DNA of 64,000 nucleotides from a virus: the IMG/VR virus record IMGVR_UViG_3300029787_005266, positions 1 to 64,000 of that record. One strand, 5' to 3'. A program made the translations under genes and the position numbers. Below the pieces are notes generated by a model, which ran no database searches, was not told the DNA's origin, and saw only the letters and a list, made by a program, of their open reading frames with translations. This document shows positions 15,382-27,800 of the stretch, piece after piece; the stretch's first letter is position 1; the number at the start of each line of letters is the position of its first letter.

Positions 15382-18300
15382 ATGCCATCTAATGATAGAC
15401 AAAACTCTCTGCTTGTAAACGATACCTGGCAGAAAATATACAGAACGTTTTCACAAGCGGACTTTAAATCTTATGATTTCGATACCATAAGACGAACACT
15501 CATTGATTATCTTAGATTAAACTATTCAGAGTCATTCAATGACTATATTGAATCATCAGAATATCTTGCACTGATTGATTTAATTTCCTATGTGGCACAA
15601 TCTATTTCATACAGAGTTGATCTAAATGCTAGAGAAAACTTTATCGATCTTGCTGAACGTAAAGAGTCAGTGTTAAGATTAGCAAGACTCATATCATTTC
15701 AACCCAAAAGAAATATTGCTGGATCAGGACAACTGAAAGTAACTTCAGTTGCAACTACAGAAACTGTGTTAGACGCTAACGGAAACGATTTAGCAAATAC
15801 TCCTATACTTTGGAATGATGTAACAAACACAAATTGGCAAGAACAATTTAATGCTGTGCTTAACTCTGCTCTTCCAAGAGCACAGACAGTTGGAAAACCA
15901 CAAGCCACAGGTACTGTTGGTGGGATCACAACAGACCAATACAGATTAAACTCAAGTAATATTGGATTGCCAACACAATCATTTTCACGTAACATCAACG
16001 GCATAGCGATGGATTTTGAAATTGTGCCTGTTACATTAGATGATGGATTTGTTACAGAAGAAAATCCAGTGCCGGGCAATTCACTTTCTTTCTTATACAA
16101 AAATGATGGTAGAGGATTTAGTTCTAATTCAACTGGTTATTTCTTCACATTCAAACAAGGAGAAATGAACAGCACGGACTTTACAATATCATCACAGTTG
16201 CCTAACACTATTGTTACTGTTGAAGAAAACGGGATTAACAACGATGATGTGTTCTTGTTCAAATTGGATCAAAACGGATTGTTAGAACAATCATGGACCA
16301 AGGTGCCTGCTATTACAGGCAACAATGTGATATACAACACATTGGCCAACAACATCACTGAGCAATATGCTGTTGTTACAAAAACAAATGATCAAATTGA
16401 TCTTGTGTTTTCAGATGGCACATACGGAACAATGCCTGTAGGAAACTTCCGTGTGTTCTACAGACAAAGTAACGGACTCACATACAGAATTCAAACAGGA
16501 GACATGCAAAACATTTCATTTGATGTAGAGTATGTGTCACGCAACAATCAAATTAACACATTGACTGTTACAGCATCTCTCACAAGCACGGTAACCAATG
16601 CGGCTCAGTCACAAAGTATTATTGACATAAAAACACAAGCTCCTCAAGTGTACTATTCAAACAACAGGATGATCACTCCAGAAGATTATCAAATAATTCC
16701 TTTGACACAAAATCCTTCATTGGCAAAAGCAAGGTCACAAGTAAGAGCCATCAGCGGCACTTCAAGATTTTTAGATGTCACAGATCCAACAGGAGTTTAC
16801 TCGGAAACTGATATAGTGGCTGATGATGGAATGGTGTACACAGACGTTGTTACTGAATCATTTGATTTTTCATTCACAACAAGAGATGATGCAAGAAAAG
16901 TAGTGACAAGTTCTGTAGCAGACATATTTGAGAGTAGTTCAGTCAAACAATTTTATTACGATAATTTTCCTAGACCACAAATTTCTGGACTTAAAACTTG
17001 GAAAAAATCAACACAGACTAGTAACCAAGTGTCAGGATACTTCCTTGCAGAAGGTGAAGATTCAAGTGTGTTAGCAGTTGGTACATCCAGTGTGTCTAAT
17101 CTGCAGTATGTGACAGAAGGTGCATTGTTAAAATTTGAACCAACATCTGGCAGTCACTTTATGACTGAACTAGGTACACAGATGACTGGTGCGGCTGGCC
17201 ATCCTGGTAGTGCTGAAATTATGTGGACAAAAACTATCAGTGTTGAAGGTGATGGTTCAAATGGTGGACAAGGAGAACTAGCTGATGGCACTGGGCCTAT
17301 TGTGTTATCAGATCTTATCCCCAGTTATGCAGAACTAAAAGAAATTATTCCCAAGTATGTGGACAGTATCTCTACAACATTAGAAACTGCTATTATAGAC
17401 AAAGTAATTGCATTTAAAAACTTTGGACTAGGATACAACAACACAACCAGAGCATGGTATGTAATTGATGATAATGATCTTAATACAGGAAACTTTGATT
17501 TGTCCTTTGCTGAAAACAAAACAAGTGCAAGTTTAGATGCATCTTGGTTAATAAGATTTTCTACCAATGGATTAACATATACAGTATTCAACAGAGCAAC
17601 ACAATACATATTCCAAAGTTTTTCAAGAAATAAATTTTATTTCGATGAATCAGTAAAAGCAATTGATCCTGAAACAGGTTTGGTTATAAAAGATTCAGTA
17701 ACGATTTTGAAATCTAACACAAAACCTGATTTTGTATCAAATTTAACATTTGATTACAAATGGCAGATTGTTAAAAATATTGTTGGTACAGATGGATACT
17801 CAGATACAAGAAAAATACAAATAGGGTTATTTGACGGTGACGATGATGGAGTAGTAGACAATCCTGATTTATTTGCACTTATTGTTTCGCCTACAACAGA
17901 CATAAATGAAAAATATGTTTTCTTCCAAACGGTAACAGTAAACGGATTTGAACAATTAAATCCAATTAACAACACAGAGTTCGTTACAGTACAAAAGGAA
18001 ACTGATATCACTAATCCTGCCATATATGCTGATGGACAAAAATTTTATTTTTATCAAGACAATGAATTCAAGTCATTCGATTCAGCCACAAAACTTTTAC
18101 AGGAACTCACAGGATATACTGCTAAACTAGGCAGACAAAGTTTGATTTACAGATACAATCATGGCGCTCCTAGAGATAGACGATTAGATCCATCAGTGAG
18201 TAACATTATAGATTGTTACGTGATGACAAAATCATATGATATAGATTTCCGTGCTTGGTTAAATGCAAATCAATTGACATCTGAGCCTCAACCACCAACT

Positions 18301-18867
18301 GTGGCAGAATTAAATGACACATATTTGCCAACACTGAACCAATTGAAAAGTGTAAGTGACACAATAGTTTTCAATCCAGGAGAGTATGTGTTGTTGTTTG
18401 GCAAAGGTGCTGAAACATCTCTGCAGGCAACATTTAAAGTTGTTAAAAATAAAGCAACAGCAGTGTCAGATAATCAAATTAAGTCTAATTTAATTGAAGC
18501 AGTAAACGACTATTTCACTTTGGCTTTATGGGATTTCGGTGATACATTTTACTTTACAGAATTAGCGGCATACTTGCATAATGTATTGGCTCCAGATGTG
18601 TTGAGTATTGTTATTGTACCAGCAAGTGCAACAACTTCATTTGGTTCACTGTTTGAAATTACTGTGGATGGCCATCAATTGCCAATTTCATCTGCCACAG
18701 TTGATAATGTTCAGATTATATCATCTAACACAGCAGAACAACTTAAAGCAACAGGCACTGTGGTATCATCAACCACCGGGGCAGCTGTTACAGGTGCAAG
18801 TGCAACTGCAACTACATCGGTGAATTCAACTATCACATCAGGATCATCAGGCTCAGGATATTATTAA
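15382..18867 (+). CDS. 6: Baseplate wedge protein gp6
   Basis: The 1161-residue protein has an N-terminus recognisably of the gp6/baseplate J type: FDTIRRTLIDYLRLNYSESF, then YLALIDLISYVAQSISYRVD and NARENFIDLAERKESVLRLA. A TPEDYQI-type segment (MITPEDYQIIP) lies near residue 435, as in gp6 of other T4-like phages. It is almost twice as long as T4 gp6 (660 residues) because of inserted beta-rich domains. Gp6 dimers form the ring of the wedge. The last 40 residues are Ser/Thr/Ala/Gly rich and probably disordered. It starts from its own late box and is followed after one base by the giant gene. Confidence 0.9.
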   Translation: MPSNDRQNSLLVNDTWQKIYRTFSQADFKSYDFDTIRRTLIDYLRLNYSESFNDYIESSEYLALIDLISYVAQSISYRVDLNARENFIDLAERKESVLRLARLISFQPKRNIAGSGQLKVTSVATTETVLDANGNDLANTPILWNDVTNTNWQEQFNAVLNSALPRAQTVGKPQATGTVGGITTDQYRLNSSNIGLPTQSFSRNINGIAMDFEIVPVTLDDGFVTEENPVPGNSLSFLYKNDGRGFSSNSTGYFFTFKQGEMNSTDFTISSQLPNTIVTVEENGINNDDVFLFKLDQNGLLEQSWTKVPAITGNNVIYNTLANNITEQYAVVTKTNDQIDLVFSDGTYGTMPVGNFRVFYRQSNGLTYRIQTGDMQNISFDVEYVSRNNQINTLTVTASLTSTVTNAAQSQSIIDIKTQAPQVYYSNNRMITPEDYQIIPLTQNPSLAKARSQVRAISGTSRFLDVTDPTGVYSETDIVADDGMVYTDVVTESFDFSFTTRDDARKVVTSSVADIFESSSVKQFYYDNFPRPQISGLKTWKKSTQTSNQVSGYFLAEGEDSSVLAVGTSSVSNLQYVTEGALLKFEPTSGSHFMTELGTQMTGAAGHPGSAEIMWTKTISVEGDGSNGGQGELADGTGPIVLSDLIPSYAELKEIIPKYVDSISTTLETAIIDKVIAFKNFGLGYNNTTRAWYVIDDNDLNTGNFDLSFAENKTSASLDASWLIRFSTNGLTYTVFNRATQYIFQSFSRNKFYFDESVKAIDPETGLVIKDSVTILKSNTKPDFVSNLTFDYKWQIVKNIVGTDGYSDTRKIQIGLFDGDDDGVVDNPDLFALIVSPTTDINEKYVFFQTVTVNGFEQLNPINNTEFVTVQKETDITNPAIYADGQKFYFYQDNEFKSFDSATKLLQELTGYTAKLGRQSLIYRYNHGAPRDRRLDPSVSNIIDCYVMTKSYDIDFRAWLNANQLTSEPQPPTVAELNDTYLPTLNQLKSVSDTIVFNPGEYVLLFGKGAETSLQATFKVVKNKATAVSDNQIKSNLIEAVNDYFTLALWDFGDTFYFTELAAYLHNVLAPDVLSIVIVPASATTSFGSLFEITVDGHQLPISSATVDNVQIISSNTAEQLKATGTVVSSTTGAAVTGASATATTSVNSTITSGSSGSGYY

Positions 18868-18868
18868 G

Positions 18869-21800
18869 ATGGGTAAGAGCACACGCAAATCGCAAACTCT
18901 GTTACCTGAAGTCTTCCAAACCAATAAAAACAAAGACTTTTTAACAGCTACTCTGGACCAATTGATTGAGCCAACCAAGACACAGAAGTTATCATCTTAT
19001 ATAGGACATACAACAATACCCTCGTACAAGGCAACGGATGGGTATGTAACAGAACTTACTGATGACAGAACCAATTATCAATTAGAGCCAGCAACACTTT
19101 ATAAATCAAATGGAATAGATGTTGACTTCGCGGCCCCATACATTGATGTAATCAATGATATTGAAGCACAAGGTGGTTCAAAAATTAAACATGACAGATT
19201 GTTAGCGAATCAAACATACTCTTATGCTCCACCTATTGACCATGACAAATTTGTAAACTATAGAGAATACTTTTGGATAGCACAAGGATTATCACCAATC
19301 AGATTACAACCAGGCACGCCTGGAGCAACTATCGAATTCGATGTTGAAAATAACGCCAGTGGGGCATATGTGTTCAGTCATAAGACTGCAAATAATCCTG
19401 ACATTATTGTTTACAAAGGAAACACATATAAATTTAACGTTGATGCTTTAGGACATCCATTTTCGATTAAGTCACAGTACGGTACTGGTACACAAGACAT
19501 GCTGGATGAACCTATGGTTGAAAATAATGGTGCAGACAGTGGCACTGTTACATTGAATGTGCCAGCAAGTGATTCTAGTACACAATATCCTACAATAATT
19601 TTTTATCAGTGTCAAAATCACATTGGAATGAAAGGAAGAATTATTATTAGAGATCTTGCAGATGAAGATTTTGACCCAGAAGAAAATTTAATAGGCACAA
19701 CAGGGTTTACTGATTATACTGGATTAGCAATTACAAACGGATTGCCTGTCAGTATAGGTACTGATGTTACAGAAACATATAAAAATAAAACATATTATAT
19801 AGAAGGTGTAGGCACATCAACGACACTGACAGCAGAAAGTGAAATTAGAACTTATGGTACATGGGCACAAGAAATAGGTGCAATTTTTGATGAAGGTGGC
19901 ACAGAAGGATTTGATACAACAGGCTGGGATAATTCAACCGGCCAATTGGTTGCTGTTGATTATTGGACGATTAATAGATCAGCACGTGACAGAAATGCTT
20001 GGTCGAGATCAAATAGATGGTTTCACAAAGATGTAATTGCACTTTGCAATGGAAAAAATAACTATGCTATTCCAATTTCGGAAAATCAAAGAGCAAAGAG
20101 ACCTATTATAGAGTTTGAAGCAGGTTTGAATTTATACAATCATGGATACACTCATAGGCTAGTTGATGTTGTTGACACACAGGTTACTGATGCTCTGTCA
20201 CTTGTAAGTGGAACGATAGGATTTATTTCAGATGGCACTGTGTTGCGTGAAGATGATTTGGTTGTGTTCACACAAGATACTAAGCAAAAAAACAAAATTT
20301 TCAAGGTGAAATTTTATGAATTAGGAGATTCCACTGCAGGCAATCCTTCGAGAATTCATTTACAAATTGTAGATGATTCTACAGCAATAGCAGATGGTAC
20401 TTCTATCGTAGGAACACGCGGTAATAACCAAGGAATAGCTTACCATTATTCATCTGAAGATTACATATGGACCAAATCGCAACAGAAGACAAGTGTACAG
20501 CAAAAACCTTTATTTGATGTCTTCACAGATACACAAATATCATTATCTAATTTAGATACATTTATTTCTACAGACTTTGTAGGATCCACTGTGTTTGAAA
20601 TCAACACTGATGATTCACAAGGCACACCAGACACTATCTATGGTACAAATGTGATATACTCGCGACTAGGATTATTGAGTGACATGCAAGTAAATGACAC
20701 TTTCAATACTGACACTATCACTTATGTACAAGGCACAGCACCAGTGTCTGAAAACATTAAAAAATATTATCTTAGAAAAACAAATCAATATGGCGAACAA
20801 GAATTACTTACAAATTACAGAATTACCAAAGCAGATGGTAAACAACGAGTAGTAGAACAATATGTTGCTACTGCTGACCAAAATCAATTCGAAGTAGGAT
20901 CGTATCAGGATCCAAACTCACTAACTGATCTAACATTGTTGGTGTTTGTGAATGGAATCAAAACAACAGCATATACCACAGAGGCAGGTGTGCAAGGCAA
21001 ATTGTTTGTAAAATTAAACACAGGGTCTACACAAGACGACATAGTCACAATCAAATCACATTCAACAGTTGGTATCAGAACCTTGAGTGGATATTATGAA
21101 GTTGCTCCTGCGGCACAAAACAATCCATTGAATGAAAGTGTTGGCACATTAACAATTGGTGATTATGGAAAACATTGGTATTCTGCATTAGAAGAAGTAG
21201 ATGCGTTGACAGGAAACATAGTTGGTGCAAATAATTCACGTGATATCAAAGAAATCATTCAACGTGGAACAAAAATTGTGCAACATGAAGGAAGTATGCC
21301 TTTGGCTTCTTTATTCTTACGTGACGACACAGTCAACATTGTAGAATCTTGGAGAAAGACAGGTATAGATTACGAACAATTCAAATCTAACATTTTAAGA
21401 AAAGCAGAAACACTTGTAATGACAGAGTCTGCATCAAAAAACCTTGATATAATTTTAGATGAAATTAACGCAAACAAAAATTCAAGTTTTGCTTATTATG
21501 ATTCAGATATGATTGCATATGGTGATGACAAGACAACACTGTCATACACAGTGGTTGATCCTGCAGTTACTTTGTATCCTATTACATCTGCATTTGATCT
21601 TACTGCATTATCTCAAAAAGCAATTTACATATATGTGAATGGTACGCAATTGGTACATGGACGTGATTATGAATTTGTTGGACTTGACGACTCTGCTAAC
21701 TTTATAGGTTTTGAAATAAAATCTGCTTTAGCAACTGATGACAAAATCACTGTAGATGAGCATGACACAACAAATGGATCGTTTGTACCTACAACACCTA

Positions 21801-24800
21801 GTAAACTAGGACTTGCTCCGGTATATGAACCAACACTAGAAAATGATGACATCTATCTGAACGAAGATTCTTCAACAGGTGGATTATTGACTATTAAAGG
21901 ACATGATGGGAGCAGAACTATTGGATTTGGCGACTTTAGGGATGATATTTTATTAGAGTTTGAAAGAAGAATATACAATAACATTAAAATTACTCATAAT
22001 CCTGAAGCAGTTGAATTTTCTTATGGCAGATTCAAAACTAATCCGTACACCCGTACAGAAGTAATCAATGCATATGCACGTGATTTTTATTATTGGACTG
22101 GGACAAATGGCATTGATTATGTGTCCAACGACATTTATCAAAATGGTGAACCATTCACATGGAACTATTCAGACTATTCTAAAACAATCAATAGAACAAC
22201 AGACAGTGATCCATTACCTGGACATTGGCGTGGTGTGTACTTGGAATATTTTGATACTGTGTCTCCACACTCTACTCCATGGGAAATGTTCGGCTTCGGA
22301 GCAAAACCTGGTTGGTGGGATGACAGATATGGACCAGCACCATACACAAGTGGCAACAATGTTTTATGGAATGATGTAGCAAGAGGCACAATAGCATTTG
22401 GTGACAGAGCGGGCACATACAACAAATACAAACGTCCTGATGTGTATTCTGTAATTCCTGTAAGTGAAAATGGAGACTTAGTGGCTCCACCCAATGCTGG
22501 ACTATTAACTGATGATACTATTAACTCACTAAATTTATCACGCAAATGGTCATATGGTGATATGGGTCCAGCTGAATGGGCATGGCGGTCATCATCATCA
22601 TGGAGATTCGCTGAACAAATAGCAAAATTCTTAGCACACCCTGTGAAGTACGCAGGAGTATTTTTTGACATATCAAGGAATAACACAAATGCAATAGGGC
22701 AAAAGATATACAACAATGAATACAGACAATCACCATCGAATTATGTGCTTCCATCAACGGCTCAAACTGCAGGTTATATTAATGTAATTCACGACTATGT
22801 AAAATCGCAAGGATTAAGCGGCACAGCAATAGAAGTAAGATTACAAAATTTAAGTGTACAGTTGGTTTATAAATTGGCAGGATATTCAAACAAACAAAAT
22901 TTAGAAGTCAAACTTTCTTCATCTTCTCCTTTGTCGACGAACCAATCAGTGTTTACACCAAAAGAAAATTATAATTTGATATTACATAAATCTGCTCCAA
23001 CTTCTGTGTCTAACTATTCAGGTGTAATTGTTGAAAAATCAACAAACGGATACAAAGTGAGTGGATATTCAAACTTTAATCGTGCGTTTAAAATTTATGC
23101 TCCTATCACCACACGTGATGCCAATGTCATTGCAGTAGGACAAACCACTGACTCGTTTTCAGAATGGCAACCTGGAGGTTCTTATGCTAAAGGCTGGATA
23201 GTAAGAAATGCTGGAATATTTTATAGAGCATTAAATGGAGTATCATCTGGTGATACTTTTGAAGAAAGCAATTGGTCAGAAATTGGAGCAGTTTTACCAC
23301 TGAAAGGCGGAGTCAGTGCAAACAAATTTACTAATTACCACACAAACATTACCACAGTGCCATATGGTACAGAATACACAAGTGTTCAAGACCTTGCAAA
23401 CTTTGTATACGGATATGATCAATATCTGCAAAGTATAGGATTTGTGTTTGATGAATATTCAACTGATTTAGAATTGACAATGGATTGGGATTTGTCAGTC
23501 AAAGAAATTTTATTTTGGACTACACAGAACTGGTCAAATGGTTCTGTTTTATCTGTATCACCAGCCAGTTCACAATTGACACATGTAAGACCTGCATCAA
23601 TAGGCGATGATCTGGTGCAAGGTGATAGATTTTACACTGTATTACAGCAAGATGGATTGCCTATTATTCCTAAAAATTTAAGAGTAAGCAGAGCAGATGG
23701 ACAATTAGTAATTGGTACTAATCCTAATGAAGATGGAATCTATAATGCTGATATTCGTACAGTACAAAAAGAACATTTATTGGTGCTTGATAATTTGACA
23801 TCATTCAAAGATGTCATATATGATATTGAACTTGGTGCAAGACAAGAAAGATTAAAATTAGTAGGATTCAAAACAGCAGACTGGCAAGGAGATTTATATT
23901 CACCTGGTTTTATTATTGACAGAGCACAAATATCTGATTGGGAACAATACAAAGATTATAAAATTGGTGACGTAGTAACGTACCAGGGAAATACATATGT
24001 TGCAAAATATAGTCATACATCTACAAATAACTTTGATGCTGTACAGTTTGCAGTCAAAACTACACCTGTTCCTGATATCATTAATAACTTAGACAACAAG
24101 GCTGAATCGTTTAGAGATTTTTATTCTTTAGACACTGAAAATTTTGATGCTGAACAACAAAAATATGCCCAGCACTTGATAGGATACCAAAAACGTGATT
24201 ATCTAGTAAACTTAGGATTTGAAGAAGCAACGCAATATAAATTGTATCAAGGATTCATACGAGACAAAGGTACAAATCAAATCATAGATAAAATTTCATT
24301 GCCTACCCAATTCGGCCAAAACGCAACATTCTCTCTGTATGAGGATTGGATGATAAGGATTGGAGAATATGGTGGACACAGAACAAAAAATCAATACGCA
24401 TGGCCAGTAGACGGCAAAAATCATACCGAGCTTCAGCATGTATATCAAATCACAGATGCTAGTAAAGATGATACTGGTGTGGTGTTAAATGTTGCTAATA
24501 ATAAATTTAACAGACGTCCTTATGAAATTCCAGCAGAAAAGTTTGCTGAGTACTCATATGATAGTTCAAATTATCCGTCCAACATATTCAAAATGGGCAC
24601 AGCAGGATATCCTCAAGTTGACCAAGTAGACTTCACGGTGTGGAACACTACTGATATGACTACACTAGATGTTGACACATTCAAAGAAGGAACCACAATT
24701 TGGATAGCAAACACACCAGCAGGAGACTGGGATGTGAGACGTGTAAATTTAACTAACAATTTAATTTTGTCTTACATACAATTTGATGATAAAGTCCAAT

Positions 24801-27800
24801 TTACTACAACTGAACAACATGGTCTGAATGCCGGTGACTTCATTGCAATATTAAACTTTGGTACACAAGCTGACGGGGTGTACGAAATATCTTTACCTTT
24901 AGATTCTACTGACACTGCATATAAATTTACAATCACTTTTGAAGGTACTCTAGATAGTTCAAGTCTGGACGGAGACCTTGCTAAAATTCAAACTATTCGA
25001 ACTGCCGACATTGATAATTTGCAGGCCATTACACCTATCAAAGGATGGCAAACCGGGGATTATGTTTATGTGGACAATGCATATGAAACCAATGGCGGCA
25101 GTTGGAAAGTGTGGCAACGTGATGCATTGGGTGTGTTCACTTTTGAAGATGCATTAGGAATCAACACAGACCTAGCTGATAAGAAAAATGACAATGAAGA
25201 ATTTGGTGGCAATCTTGCTTTATCAACAGACACCAGATATCTTGCAGTCACGGCAAAAGGAGCAGAAAGAGTATTGATATATAATAGACCAAAATCATCA
25301 GATGATATATCTATGTACACACAGATTGTTCCTGGCATAAAAAACACAGCAGGTGACGACGCAGATGAATTTGGAACTTCTGTTGCTATTACTGACGATG
25401 GCGGAATAATTTTAGTTGGGGCACCCAACACACAAGACATAGTCAAAATGACAGCACCTAATCCTTCACCAGACAGCACAAGATCATTTGCTAGAGGACA
25501 AAGTATAATAGGTGGCGACACTGGAGCAACTGGTACAGTCATGCGTTACGAAGAAGGAGAAACGCAAGATACATTCTTTGTAAAAGTAACCAGCGGCATT
25601 GACTTTGATGACAGTACACTGAATGCAAATGACTCATCATCTGTATCAATCATTGACAAAATAATTACCGATGGTGATAGAACTGCCCAAGGTACTGTAA
25701 ATGTGATTACACAAGATACACAGAAACAATTTGCCATATCAGCAAACCTTATTTCACCAAACCTTAAATCAGGAGAACGTTTTGGAGAAACAGTTGGCAT
25801 ATCAGGTGATGGAGAATGGATAGTAGTTGGGGCACCAGGAGGACCAAATGACTCAACACTTGCTGATCAAGGACAAGTCTATGTGTTCAAAAGAGGTATA
25901 TCGGATTCAACAGGTTTAGCACAATATGATCATTGGCAAACTTTGGCGCCTAATACATTGTCACAAGTAGGAGCAAGATTCGGTGAAACCTTACAAATAT
26001 CTAATGATGGTTCTGTAATTGCTGTTGGAGTAAAACTATATGATGATAGCACATTAGCAGATCAAGGTATTGTGTTTGTGTGGAAAAAATCCGGAGCCAC
26101 ATATATTGAAGTAGAAAATCTAAGGCAAGACACTGCCCAAGCAAATACAAAATTTGGTACATCAATTCAATTGAGTGGAGATGGTACAGATTTATTAATT
26201 GGATGTCCACGTGAGACAGTTACACAACCTAATCAAGGCACAGTGTATCATTACATTAACCAAACATCAACACATACTGGTGATGGTTCTACGACAGCTT
26301 TTGTGCCAACATTTACAGTAGAAAAATACACAAGATTATATGTAAGCACAGGCACAAACAACTGGGCCTTTGATGATTCATCATCTCCACTATCAACAAC
26401 TTATCATGTAGATGAAGCAACTAATACAGTCACTCTTTCATCTACTCCAGCATTAGGTGACACAGTGATTATTTCACAGTACCAGAAAGCACAAAAGATT
26501 GTGTCACAACCTGCTGAAGTTGAAGGACAATTTGGAACCACTGTTGCATTAAGTGGCAACAACTTAGCCGTGTACTCGGCAAATGGAAATAATACTAGAA
26601 TCACAACATTTGATAAATTTATGGACGATGGTTCTACTGAATTAAAAGAAACAACATTTGATGCTGGAGGCACAAGTTTCTCTGCCACTGTGTTGGATAC
26701 AGGATCGGTTCAATTATATTCTAAATATGATACATCATATTTGCACAATGAAACATTATCATATGCAGGAGCGACACTTAATGATTCATTTGGACAAGCA
26801 TTAGCAATCAGCAGTCAAAATGTTTATGTTGGAGCACCTGGAGTTGAAGTGGTTGCTAACGATAGTTCTACTAGAGCAGATGCAGGCCAAGTGTATTACT
26901 ATGCAAAAACAAGCACATCAGATTATTGGACTGAAAAAGTTACACAAAACGGTTTAATGAATCCAAATTTGGTTGAGAAAACATTCATGTACACTAGAGT
27001 GAATAATCAAAAGATTATAGACATGCCACGGATAGATCCTGCCAAAGGTTTATTTTTTGCTGAAATAGAAGAAAACATAAGATACAAAACACCTTTTGAT
27101 CCTGCAAATTATGATTCTTGGAACGATGAACATGTAGGTGAAGTTTGGTTAGATACAAAGCAACTTAAATTTTTATGGTATGAACAAGGAGAGTTAGAAC
27201 AAAGACTTTTAAACTGGGGGAAAATACATCCTGCAAGTGTTGTATCAGTAAAAGAATGGGTGCGAAGCATTTATACTCCTACAAATTACAACATATTATC
27301 AGCAACAGTTGAAGGCCAACAACAAGATATCACAGGCACAGCACAAACAAATTTTGTTACACAGAATGTTTTTGACGATGTAAAAAATACGTTTGTTGAA
27401 AGATATTTTTACTGGGTAGAAAAATCTTCTACAGTACCTGCAGTTGACAATAGATCTATCTCTACGGCACAAATTGCCAGCACAATTGAAGATCCAAAAT
27501 CATATACTGAAAATTTCAGTGCTGTCGTTGACTCTAATGCAGTTTTATTAAGTATCCAGCCAAGTGTGTTGACAAATAAAAATATTGCTTTTCATATTGA
27601 AAGCACTACAGACACTGACCCAATTCAAGCACATGAAGAGTATGTATTGTTATCAGAAGGTGATCCAAACGTTTCTTTGCCAAAAGATCTTGTACAAAAA
27701 TATCACGATTCATTAGTTGGTGTAGATGTAAATGGTAGAACAGTGCCTGATTTAGACTTCCCGGAAGACATGCGTTTTGGTACATTGAATAGACCTAGAC

